Assembly (NCBI GenBank): GCA_040377825.1
Contig: JBEINZ010000005.1
Span: forward strand, 1-36,915
DNA length: 36,915 nt
Direction: 5' to 3'
From: JBEINZ01 sp040377825
Lineage (GTDB): Bacteria > Pseudomonadota > Alphaproteobacteria > Rhizobiales > Ancalomicrobiaceae
The first letter of the stretch is position 1, and every line of letters starts with the position of its first letter. Under the pieces are notes generated by a model that did not search any database, was not told the origin of the DNA, and worked only from the letters and a program-made list of their open reading frames with translations. This document shows positions 24,646 through 32,312 of this stretch, piece by piece. The translations under genes were made by a program, and so were the position numbers.

Positions 24646-25356
24646 ATGACCAAATCGGATGCCGCCTCGTCCCCACGCTTTGTCATCCCGCCGGCGCCCA
24701 TCGTCTCGCTTGCCGTCGATGGCGCCGACGCGCGGTTTCCGGTGCGCCGTATCTATTGTGTCGGGCGGAACTATGCCGACCACGCGATCGAGATGGGGCA
24801 CGATCCAAGCCGCGAGCCGCCGTTCTTTTTCCAGAAGAACCCGGACAATCTGGTCTCAGACGGCGTCTTTCCCTACCCTTGCGCGTCAAGCGACGTGCAT
24901 CACGAGATCGAGTTGATGGTGGCACTCGGCGTGGGCGGGGCGAATATCCCGGAAGCGGACGCGCTCGACCATGTCTTCGGCTATGGCGTGGCACTCGACA
25001 TGACGCGCCGCGATCTGCAGGGCGAGGCGAAAAAGCTCGGCCGTCCCTGGGAAGTCGGCAAGGCCTTCGAGGCCTCGGCGCCAGCCTCGGCCCTTGTCGC
25101 GGCAAGCCGCATCGGCCATCCGACGTCGGGCCGCATCTGGCTGAACGTCGACGGCGTAATGCGCCAGAACGGCGACCTCGCGCAGATGATCTGGACGGTG
25201 CCCGAGACGATCACCATCCTGTCGCGGCTTTTCACGCTTCAGCCGGGCGACATCATTTTAACGGGAACGCCGGCCGGCGTCGGCCCGGTCTCGCGCGGCG
25301 AGCGGCTCAAGGGCGGCGTGGAAGGCGTCGGCACGATCGACATTACCGTGGTGTAA
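24646..25356 (+). CDS. Fumarylacetoacetate hydrolase (FAH) family protein
   Basis: A 236-residue cytoplasmic metal-dependent hydrolase or decarboxylase. RIYCVGRNYADHAIEMGHD is the family opening, HHEIELMVALGVGG carries metal-binding Glu residues, and the C-terminal LQPGDIILTGTPAGVGPV is diagnostic. Short FAH proteins of this type cleave acylpyruvates (fumarylpyruvate, maleylpyruvate) or decarboxylate oxaloacetate. GGAAACC lies about 8 bases before the ATG. It is divergent from eda and ends 3 bases from the convergent ribokinase pseudogene. Substrate not determined; the eda pairing hints at a 2-oxo-3-deoxy acid. Confidence 0.92.
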   Translation: MTKSDAASSPRFVIPPAPIVSLAVDGADARFPVRRIYCVGRNYADHAIEMGHDPSREPPFFFQKNPDNLVSDGVFPYPCASSDVHHEIELMVALGVGGANIPEADALDHVFGYGVALDMTRRDLQGEAKKLGRPWEVGKAFEASAPASALVAASRIGHPTSGRIWLNVDGVMRQNGDLAQMIWTVPETITILSRLFTLQPGDIILTGTPAGVGPVSRGERLKGGVEGVGTIDITVV

Positions 25357-25359
25357 TTC

Positions 25360-26301
25360 TCAAGCAACCGGCGCGGCCAGAAGCAGCGCCTGGACCTCGG
25401 CAAGCGTCGGCATGGACGGCGCTGTCCCCGGCCGCGTGACTGAGATGCCCGCGACCGCCGAGCCGAAGCGAGCGGCTTCAAGCGGCACCATGCCGGCGGC
25501 AAGCGCGGCGGCGAAGCCACCATTGAAAGCATCGCCCGCTCCGGCGGTCTCCGCGACCGGGCCGACATGGAACGCCGGCACAAGCACCGAGTGGCCGCGC
25601 GTGTGAAACAACGCGCCCTTCTCGCCGAGCGTGATCAGCGCGGTGCCGACGCCCTTGGCAAGCAGCACGTCACCGGCCGCCCGCGCCTCGTCGAGGCTTT
25701 GGACCGGTAGCCCGGTTAACGCCGCGGCCTCGCTTTCGTTCGGCGTGATGTAGTCGCTCAGCCGATAAAGCGCCTCGTCGAACGCGGTCGCCGGGGCCGG
25801 ATTGAATACGGTCGTGACACCGGCCGCGCGGGCAAGCTGAAGCCCCCTCAAGGCGTCCTCGACCGGTTGCTCTATGTTCGTGACGAAGACCTTTCAGGCG
25901 CGGATCTCGTCGGCGGCAGCCTCGACATCGTCGATCGAGATCGCTCCGGCCGCGCCGGGCACCACGATGATCGCGTTCTCGCCGCTGACATCGTTGACGT
26001 AGATGAACGCGGCCCCTGTCGGCTCGCTCGCCGAGCGCGCCACCCGGGCCGCGATGCCCTCGCGCGCCCATGTTTCAAGCGCGATCTCGCCGAAGGAGTC
26101 CGCGCCGAGCCGCGAGATGAAGGTGACGTCCGCCCCTGCGCGCGCGGCCGCGACGGCTTGGTTCGAGCCCTTGCCGCCGGGGCCCATGGCGAAGCCCGAT
26201 CCGGCAATCGTCTCGCCGACATGGGGCATGCGTCCCGAGCGGAACGCGAGATCGGCAACAAAGATACCGAGAATGGCGACGCTATGTTGTGAGCCGGCCA
26301 T
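25360..26301 (-). pseudogene. Ribokinase interrupted by an in-frame TGA
   Basis: A PfkB-family ribokinase of 314 codons with one TGA at 25894-25896. Both halves are in the same frame: the N-terminal part (135 codons before TGA) has FAMGPGGKGSNQAVAAARAG, and the part after TGA continues at once with KVFVTNIEQPVEDALRGLQLARAAGV, then TPNESEAAALTG, LGEKGALFH and the catalytic AETAGAGDAFNGGFAAAL. The join EIRA-stop-KVFVT sits where relatives read through with a small residue. There is no frameshift or loss, and codon use is normal on both sides, so the event is recent, a read-through site or a sequence error. GGGAG lies about 8 bases before the ATG. It follows an RbsD/FucU-type gene. Confidence 0.85.
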
Positions 26302-26349
26302 GGATCGTCTCCCGAGGGCGATAGGGAATGTGGTCCGCGCGGCCCGCGA

Positions 26350-26796
26350 TCAGGCCGGCGGGATGACGCCCTTGGTCAGGATGAAGCAGCCGTAGAAGCG
26401 CGTCTCGCCCGTTGCGATCACGCAATAGGCCTTCTTGGCGCGCTCGTAAAAGGCGAACCGCTCGATCGAGCCCATGGGCACCGGGCCGCCGACGCGCGCG
26501 ACCTCAGCTTCCACCTCGGCCTGGACGACCGGCATCTCGCTCGGGTTGCCGACGACTTCCATCCGCTCGGCCGGCTTATCGATGAACGTATCGAGCGGCA
26601 GGACCGACAAGATCGCCTTGACGGCTCGGGCGGCCGAGACATTGTCGATGCGCAGCAACTCGCCAAACATGGTCTGACGGGCGACGGAATCGGCTGGGAA
26701 GTTCGTATCGCAGATAACGACTTCGTCGCCATGGCCCATCGAGCGAAGGGCATAAAGCACGTCGGCGTTCAGGATCGGATCGATATTGATCAGCAT
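26350..26796 (-). CDS. RbsD/FucU-family sugar mutarotase (left copy)
   Basis: A 148-residue cytoplasmic pyranase/mutarotase. LINIDPILNADVLYALRSMGHGDEVVICDTNFPA is the family N-terminus with the catalytic His of SMGHGD, and ERFAFYERAKKAYCVIATGETRFYGCFILTKGV the C-terminal active-site part, closest to FucU. Such proteins speed anomer or ring-form exchange before phosphorylation. The ATG at 26796 has GGGAG about 8 bases upstream; the frame is open to 26889 but that extension is not conserved. It heads a minus-strand unit with the interrupted ribokinase, and is divergent from a paralogue. Confidence 0.92.
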   Translation of the reverse strand: MLINIDPILNADVLYALRSMGHGDEVVICDTNFPADSVARQTMFGELLRIDNVSAARAVKAILSVLPLDTFIDKPAERMEVVGNPSEMPVVQAEVEAEVARVGGPVPMGSIERFAFYERAKKAYCVIATGETRFYGCFILTKGVIPPA

Positions 26797-26970
26797 CGGC
26801 GTTTCTCCCAAGCTCTTGGTGTCGTCGTCCGCATTCCCGGATGCGATGACCATCCGTCGGATGCAGGCGACGCGGGCGCGATGTTTCATGGCCGCGCCTT
26901 TTTTTGGTCTCGCGACGCCGACGTCAGCCGCGCGCCACGACCGCTCGTTTCATATCCGCCACCTCCGCGA

Positions 26971-26999
26971 TTGACAAGACGAACACAGGTGGGTGCAAT
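26971..26999 (+). promoter_or_regulatory. Candidate sigma-70 promoter of the right RbsD/FucU operon
   Basis: TTGACA (26971-26976, perfect), a 17-base spacer, then TGCAAT (26994-26999, 4/6). Transcription would begin near 27006. This argues against the ATG at 26998, which would lie inside the -10 box, and for the start at 27034. Confidence 0.55.
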
Positions 27000-27033
27000 G
27001 TGTCGTCTTCCCACTGGCCGCTCGGTAATCTCC

Positions 27034-27474
27034 ATGCTCAAGGGCCTTGATCCGATCCTCACGGCCGATCTTCTGTTCGTCCTGAAATCCATGGGCCATG
27101 GCGACGACATCGTGCTGTGCGACCGGAATTTCCCCGCGACCACGCTGGCGGCGACCACGACGCATCGCCGTCTGCTGACACTCTTCGGTGCGGATCTGCC
27201 GCGCGCGGCTTCAGCGATGCTATCGCTCTTTCCGATCGATACGTTCGTGGAAGAACCGGTGACGCGCATGAAGGTAGTCGGCGATCCCGACCGGATCGTG
27301 CCGTCGCATACGACCATGCAAGCCGTGGTCGACGCGGCCGAGGGCCGACCGATCGGCATGGGCGCGCTCGAACGGTTCGAATTCTACGCCGCCGCCGGGC
27401 GCTCCTTCGCGATCGTGCAGACGAGCGATACGGGGCCCTATGGCTGCTTCATTTTCAAGAAGGGCGTGCTTTAG
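27034..27474 (+). CDS. RbsD/FucU-family sugar mutarotase (right copy)
   Basis: A 146-residue paralogue of the mutarotase on the other strand. MLKGLDPILTADLLFVLKSMGHGDDIVLCDRNFPA carries the catalytic His, and ERFEFYAAAGRSFAIVQTSDTGPYGCFIFKKGVL the C-terminal site. The ATG at 27034 is the family N-terminus; an in-frame ATG at 26998 has a better ribosome site but falls in the promoter's -10 box. It is followed after 21 bases by a xylose-isomerase-like gene and a ribokinase-family gene, so this unit would convert, isomerise and phosphorylate one sugar. The two copies differ clearly, so they are not a recent duplication. Confidence 0.92.
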   Translation: MLKGLDPILTADLLFVLKSMGHGDDIVLCDRNFPATTLAATTTHRRLLTLFGADLPRAASAMLSLFPIDTFVEEPVTRMKVVGDPDRIVPSHTTMQAVVDAAEGRPIGMGALERFEFYAAAGRSFAIVQTSDTGPYGCFIFKKGVL

Positions 27475-27495
27475 GCCGACCTGGAGATCGCGTCC

Positions 27496-28479
27496 ATGCA
27501 TGCCTACGAGTTCGCCGCTCGGCTCAATTCGTTTCGCGTCGGCGCAAAGGATTATTGGCCGGGCCGCAACAGGGTCACCACGCTCGATCTGCTCGACCGC
27601 GCGGCAACCGTTCCCGGACTGAACGCGGTCGATTTCAACTATCCCGACCATCTGGAGGGCCTCGGCGAACGCGAGGTGGCCGAGCATCTCGCCGAAAGAA
27701 GCATTCGGCTCAACGGCTACGCGATGCGCTACTACACCGATCCCGGCTTCAAGCTCGGCGCCTTCACGCATCCCGATCCAGTGATCCGCCGCAAGGCGAT
27801 CGATTTGACGAAGCGCGGCCTCGATTCATTGAAGGAGGCCGGCGGGAGCCTCATGACGCTTTGGCTCGGGCAGGACGGGTTCGACTACTCGTTCCAGGCG
27901 AACTACGGCGCGCTCTGGGAGATGAGCCTGGAGTCGATCCGGGAGGTGGCGGAGCACGATCCTTCGATCGATATCGCGTTGGAGTATAAGCCGAACGAGC
28001 CGCGCGCCTTCAGCGTGATGCCCGATGTCGCCACGACGCTGCTGGCGATCAAGGATGTCGGCCTGCCGAACCTCGGCGTGACGCTTGACTTCGCCCACGT
28101 GCTCTATGCCGACGAGATGCCCGCCTATGCCGCGACGCTGACCGCCCGACACAGCCGCCTTCTCGGCATTCATCTGAACGATGGCTACGGCAAGCGCGAC
28201 GACGGCCTGACGGTTGGTTCGGTACACATTGTGCAAACCATCGAGCTTCTTTATGCGCTCGACAGCCTCGGCTATCGCGGCGCGATTTATTTCGACACGT
28301 TCCCCGACACGACCGGGCTCGATCCGGCGGCCGAATGCGCGGTCAATATCAGCGCGGTCACGGCCATGCGCCGCGTGGTCGATCGGTTGAAGGCAGACCC
28401 GGTGCTCGGCACGGCTATCGCCCGACAGGACGCGGTTGCGAGCCAGGCGATCGTACAGCGGGCGCTATTTGGAGCATGA
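27496..28479 (+). CDS. Sugar isomerase/epimerase, xylose isomerase-like TIM barrel
   Basis: A 327-residue protein of the AP endonuclease 2/xylose isomerase-like fold. Segments LWLGQDGFDYSFQANYGALW, IDIALEYKPNEPR, LGVTLDFAHVLYADEMP, LGIHLNDGYGKRDDGL and GAIYFDTFPD carry the Glu, Asp, His and Asp that would bind the divalent metal. Family members interconvert aldoses and ketoses or epimerise ketoses (for example RhaI-type L-rhamnose isomerase and D-tagatose 3-epimerase). GGAG lies about 9 bases before the ATG. Its stop overlaps the kinase ATG (ATGA). Mutarotase, isomerase and kinase in one operon is a classical aldose pathway layout; the sugar is not identifiable. Confidence 0.9.
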   Translation: MHAYEFAARLNSFRVGAKDYWPGRNRVTTLDLLDRAATVPGLNAVDFNYPDHLEGLGEREVAEHLAERSIRLNGYAMRYYTDPGFKLGAFTHPDPVIRRKAIDLTKRGLDSLKEAGGSLMTLWLGQDGFDYSFQANYGALWEMSLESIREVAEHDPSIDIALEYKPNEPRAFSVMPDVATTLLAIKDVGLPNLGVTLDFAHVLYADEMPAYAATLTARHSRLLGIHLNDGYGKRDDGLTVGSVHIVQTIELLYALDSLGYRGAIYFDTFPDTTGLDPAAECAVNISAVTAMRRVVDRLKADPVLGTAIARQDAVASQAIVQRALFGA

Positions 28480-29381
28480 GCGTGGCCGACTTCGACGTCA
28501 TCGTTTGCGGCAGCCTGCACCTCGACGTCATGGTGCGAGCGCCCGGGCTGCCGCGCCTTGACGAAACGGCGGTCGGGTCCGCCTGGGGCATGAAATGCGG
28601 CGGAAAGGGCGGCAATCAGGCGGTCATGGCCTCGCGCGCGGGGGCACGGACGGCGATGATCGGACGTGTTAGCGCCGATGATTTTGGCCGCCGCCTGCGT
28701 GCCAATCTGGACGAGGCGGAGGTCGATCGCAAAGGCGTCTTAACCGATGCGACCGCTGGATCGGGCATGAGCGTGGCCATCGTCAATGACACCGGCGGCT
28801 ATGGCGCGGTGATCGTATCCGGAGCCAATCTGGCGATCCCGCCGGCAGACGCAGCCGAGGCTTGGCGCCGGATGGGCGGCGCGGCCATCCTGGTGCTGCA
28901 GAACGAGGTGCCGGAAGCGGTGAACGTCGCGGTGGCGGCGGCCGCACGTATAGCGGGAGCCCGGACGATCCTCAACGCGGCGCCGGCGCGGCCTCTTGGA
29001 CCGGACTTGCTCGATCTCATCGACGTGCTCGTCGTCAACCGCGTGGAGGCGGAGATGATGGCCGGAGTTCCGGTGACCGACGCCTCTGCGGCAATCGCGG
29101 CGCTGCCTCGGCTCGGCTCGGGCGCGCGCGATGTCATCGTCACCCTCGGCGGCGAGGGCGCGGTCGTGGCGTCGCCCGGCCGCGAACCTTGGATCATCAA
29201 TGCGCATCAGGTGACGGTGGTCTCGACCCACGGCGCCGGCGACTGCTTCGTCGGCACGCTCGCCGCAGCCCTCGCCCAAGGGTTCAGCCTCCCCACCGCC
29301 GGGGAAATCGCAAACCGCGCCGCCGCCAATTTCGTATCGGCGGCCGGCGAGTTAGAGGCGGGCTCACGGCCTGGGCATTGA
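28476..29381 (+). CDS. Ribokinase-family (PfkB) carbohydrate kinase
   Basis: A 301-residue cytoplasmic kinase. The N-terminal GMKCGGKGGNQAVMASRAGA binds the sugar, VNRVEAEMMAG and TLGGEGAVV are conserved, and the catalytic base is the Asp of STHGAGDCFVGTLAAAL. All expected motifs are intact. The ATG overlaps the stop of the isomerase gene, so translation is coupled. It ends 16 bases from the convergent FGGY kinase. It may compensate for the interrupted paralogue at 25360-26301, or act on a different sugar. Substrates in this family include ribose, fructose, tagatose and nucleosides. Confidence 0.92.
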   Translation: MSVADFDVIVCGSLHLDVMVRAPGLPRLDETAVGSAWGMKCGGKGGNQAVMASRAGARTAMIGRVSADDFGRRLRANLDEAEVDRKGVLTDATAGSGMSVAIVNDTGGYGAVIVSGANLAIPPADAAEAWRRMGGAAILVLQNEVPEAVNVAVAAAARIAGARTILNAAPARPLGPDLLDLIDVLVVNRVEAEMMAGVPVTDASAAIAALPRLGSGARDVIVTLGGEGAVVASPGREPWIINAHQVTVVSTHGAGDCFVGTLAAALAQGFSLPTAGEIANRAAANFVSAAGELEAGSRPGH

Positions 29382-29397
29382 AGGCTCGCCCGGCGTG

Positions 29398-30897
29398 TCA
29401 GCCCTCGTCCAGCGCCCGCATGAGGTCGCGCGTGCGGGGATAGAGCCCGCGAAACACGGACTTTCTTCGATCGTAGACCGCGCGGGTCGCAGGATCCGGG
29501 ACGATCTCGAAATCGATCGGGTTCCATGTGGCGATATCGCCTTCGCGGACATCGCCGACCGCAAGCGCGGCCAGGAAGGCATCGCCATAGGACGCGCCGA
29601 CGGTCTTTTCGCGAACGATCTGGGCTCGGCCGGAGACGTCGGAGGTCGCCTGCCGCCAAAGCCGGTTCTTCGTGCCGCCGCCGACCGAGTAGATTGCGCG
29701 CGGCTCCTGCCCAACCTCGCCATAGGTATCGATGATGTGCTCGGTGCCGAGCGCGATGCCCTCGAACAGCGCGCGCACCATGTCGGCCCGCGTGTGGGTT
29801 AAGTTCAGGCCGAAGAGCACGCCCTTGGCGTGCGGGTCGTGGATCGGCGTACGCTCGCCGGAGAAATAGGGCAGCAAGACGAGCCCGTTCGCGCCGGCCG
29901 GCGAGGCCTCGGCTTCCGCGGCGAGGATCTTGATCGCCTCGGCCGGATCGAGGTCGCGGGCGAGTTGATCGCGGAACCAGTGGGTCAGCGTGCCACTGGT
30001 CGCAAGCCCCGCCATGGCCGCATGGCGGCCCGGCAAGAGCCACGGCGCGTACCATAGGCGCGGATCGCGGATACGGGTGTCGGTGATCTGGATAATGAAA
30101 ATGGTCGATCCATACATCAGCATCATGTCGCCGGGCGCGGCGACGCCAACGCTGAGCGCCTCGGCGGCCGCGTCGATGGTCCCCGCAATGACCGGCGTGC
30201 CGACCGCAAGGCCGGTTTCATCCGCCGCGCGCGCCGTCACGCCGCCGATGACATCGGTCGTCCAGGCGAGATCGGGCAATCTCTCAAGCGGCACAATGTC
30301 GTCGGCGAGCCGGTCGCTCCAGGTCCCCTGGTCGGGCAGATAAAGCGGCCCGAAGCCGGCGGCCGTGTAGTGATCGATCGCGAAGCGACCGGTCAGGCGA
30401 TGGACGAGATAGGATGTCGAGGTCAGGATCTTCGCGGTCGCGTCGAAGAGATCGGGGCGATTGCGCTTCAGCCAGAGGATCTTGGGCCCGACCGACTGCG
30501 TCGTCAGCGCGTTGCCGGTCTCCGCGACCAGCACGTCCTCGCCGATCGCCGCCGTGAGTTCGGCGATCTCGGCATGGGCGCGGGCATCGACACCGTAGAG
30601 GACGGCGTTCATCAGCGCCTCGCCCTCGGCATCGACCGGCAGCATGCAGGGGCCGATCGCGCTAGTGCCGACCGCGCGGATCGATGCCGGCGCGACGCCG
30701 CTATCGGCAAGTAGCTTGCGCGTTATGAAAGTCAGATCGTCCCACCAGTCCTCGCGCGCACGATGCTCGGCATGGCCCGGCTTCGGCACCAGCATCTTGT
30801 GCGGCTTGGCGGCCGAAGCGACGATCCGGCCTTCGCCGTCGACGAGCACGCCCTTCGATTCAAATGTGCCGATATCGATGCCGAGATAGTGCTTCAT
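29398..30897 (-). CDS. FGGY-family carbohydrate kinase
   Basis: A 499-residue cytoplasmic kinase. GIDIGTFESKGVLVD is the N-terminal phosphate loop, GTIDAAAEALSVG holds the presumed catalytic Asp, and GERTPIHDPHAKGVLFGLNLTHTRADMVRALFEG and SVGGGTKNRLWRQATSD are the family signatures. Length is typical. The ATG overlaps the stop of the M42 peptidase gene (ATGA), so these two form one transcript divergent from the third ABC transporter. The opening MKHYLGIDIGTFESKGV resembles kinases annotated as xylulokinase-like with unknown substrate. It is only distantly similar to the first FGGY kinase of this window. Confidence 0.93.
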   Translation of the reverse strand: MKHYLGIDIGTFESKGVLVDGEGRIVASAAKPHKMLVPKPGHAEHRAREDWWDDLTFITRKLLADSGVAPASIRAVGTSAIGPCMLPVDAEGEALMNAVLYGVDARAHAEIAELTAAIGEDVLVAETGNALTTQSVGPKILWLKRNRPDLFDATAKILTSTSYLVHRLTGRFAIDHYTAAGFGPLYLPDQGTWSDRLADDIVPLERLPDLAWTTDVIGGVTARAADETGLAVGTPVIAGTIDAAAEALSVGVAAPGDMMLMYGSTIFIIQITDTRIRDPRLWYAPWLLPGRHAAMAGLATSGTLTHWFRDQLARDLDPAEAIKILAAEAEASPAGANGLVLLPYFSGERTPIHDPHAKGVLFGLNLTHTRADMVRALFEGIALGTEHIIDTYGEVGQEPRAIYSVGGGTKNRLWRQATSDVSGRAQIVREKTVGASYGDAFLAALAVGDVREGDIATWNPIDFEIVPDPATRAVYDRRKSVFRGLYPRTRDLMRALDEG

Positions 30898-32000
30898 TGT
30901 TCGAACTCGTCGCGGTCGAGAGTGAAAGTGTCGTCGATACGGGTGAGCCCGGCGACGATCAGCCGGGTCAAGCCCTCGAGATCGCCGAGATCGCAGACCT
31001 CAAGCGAGGAGTGGGTATATCGACAAGGAAAGCCAAGATCGATCGCCGCCACGCCCGAGCCGACGAGTTGGACATAGGAATTGTCAGTCAACGCGCCGAC
31101 ATGGGCGCTACGCTGAAGCGTTAGCCCTTCCGCCCGGGCGGCCTCGTCGAACAGCGCGACGAGCGCCGGGTGCGGGATCGTGCCGTTCAACGTGCCGCGC
31201 CCGTGGAAGCTGTAGAGGCTCATGGCCGGGCCGGCGCCGAGGCGAACATCGCCGCGATGCCCCATGTCCGGCGTATCGGTCGCCAGCACGAGATCGAGCT
31301 GGATTGCGACATCGGGCATCAGCGCCTGGGCCGCGGTCACCGCGCCGCGCAAGTTGAATTCCTCCTGGACGGAAAAGACGAGGTGCACCGTCGGGATTTG
31401 CGGCTCTTCCCGCAAAAGCCGCGCCACCTCGATCATCACCGCGCAGGCCGCGCGATCGTCGATCGAGGTACCGGCAATACGGTCGCCGGCGAGTTCGACG
31501 ACGTTCGGCGTGTAGACGACCGGCGTGCCGACATCGATGCCGGCCGCGAGCGCCTCGTCCTGGCTGTGAAAGCCGGCGTCGATGTAAAGCTCCTGATAGG
31601 GCGTTACGCGGACCTTTTCGTCCTGTCCCGTCGCATGGTGGCTCTTGTTGGCGATCACGCCCGGGACATCCCGTCCCTCGCCAATCGAAAACAAAACCGA
31701 CTGAGACGGTAGTGCCTTTTCCGGCACCCCACCGAGGCGTTCGACCCGGATGAGCCCGTTCAGCTCGATCTTGCGCACGATCAGTCCCAACTGATCCATA
31801 TGCGCGAAGAGCATCACGGTCGGCCCGTCCGCGGTGCCCTCAAGCGTGGCGATCAGGTTGCCGAGACGGTCGGAGCGCGAGGAAATGCCGAGGGCGGACA
31901 GCGCGCGGGCGAGCCGGCGGCGAACTCGGCCCTCGTGACCGCTGAGGCCCGGAATGAGCATCAGTTCGGTCGTCAGCGCACGCAGGCGATCCTTCATCAT
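30894..32000 (-). CDS. M42-family metallopeptidase (FrvX-like)
   Basis: A 368-residue cytoplasmic di-metal aminopeptidase. MLFAHMDQLG gives the first metal His, AGTSIDDRAACAVMIE the bridging Asp, VQEEFNLRGA the catalytic and metal Glu, LATDTPDM an Asp, and YTHSSLEVCDL the last His. Such enzymes are tetrahedral dodecamers that trim peptides; FrvX and related members lie in sugar operons, where their role is unclear. GAGGA precedes two adjacent ATGs (32000 and 31997); either could serve. It is the first gene of a pair with an FGGY kinase, and diverges from a sugar ABC transporter, so a glycosylated or amide-linked substrate is conceivable. Confidence 0.9.
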   Translation of the reverse strand: MMKDRLRALTTELMLIPGLSGHEGRVRRRLARALSALGISSRSDRLGNLIATLEGTADGPTVMLFAHMDQLGLIVRKIELNGLIRVERLGGVPEKALPSQSVLFSIGEGRDVPGVIANKSHHATGQDEKVRVTPYQELYIDAGFHSQDEALAAGIDVGTPVVYTPNVVELAGDRIAGTSIDDRAACAVMIEVARLLREEPQIPTVHLVFSVQEEFNLRGAVTAAQALMPDVAIQLDLVLATDTPDMGHRGDVRLGAGPAMSLYSFHGRGTLNGTIPHPALVALFDEAARAEGLTLQRSAHVGALTDNSYVQLVGSGVAAIDLGFPCRYTHSSLEVCDLGDLEGLTRLIVAGLTRIDDTFTLDRDEFEQ

Positions 32001-32312
32001 GGTTCCTCGCTGGGAAACGTCCGGCACCGGGCAAGCCTTGCGAAAGGTTGGAATAAACCGACTTCGACTTGCGTCACCCTAGCCTCTATACCATAGTACA
32101 AGTGCTTTACGTGTCTGTCGAAATTGGCCTTGAACGGAGATTCCTCAACGGCGACGGCATTGGACTGTTTTCGCCGGCGAAGAATGGAGCGGTCCGCGCC
32201 AGCGGTTCCAAACCACCGGGCACCGAGGTCGATGAATACCAAGACTAGCCAATCACAGCAAAAAGATGAGGGCGGCCGGCATCGAGCGCGTCCGCCTCGG
32301 GAGGAACGCACC
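32001..32312. other. Divergent intergenic region (312 bases) upstream of the third ABC operon
   Basis: No gene is supported here; a frame open from 32124 is the non-conserved upstream part of the binding-protein frame. The region holds the palindrome at 32086-32101 and is A/T-richer between 32050 and 32150, where promoters of both operons are most likely. Leaders would be about 150-200 bases on the plus side. Confidence 0.5.
32086..32101. promoter_or_regulatory. Candidate operator with imperfect palindrome
   Basis: CTATACCATAGTACAA has TATAC and GTACA half-sites (one mismatch) around CATA. It resembles TNGTA/TAC-type sites of FCD-subfamily GntR regulators, though no GntR gene is present here. 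It lies midway between the M42-FGGY operon and the third ABC operon and could control both. Confidence 0.35.

Noticed and set aside
25894..25896. TGA in ribokinase as a selenocysteine codon
   Set aside because: No recognisable selenocysteine insertion hairpin directly downstream, ribokinases have no selenocysteine at this place, and the position is between domains away from the active site.
26998..27000. ATG with AGGTGGG as start of the right mutarotase
   Set aside because: It would lie inside the -10 element of the best promoter and adds 12 residues not typical of the family; 27034 fits better.
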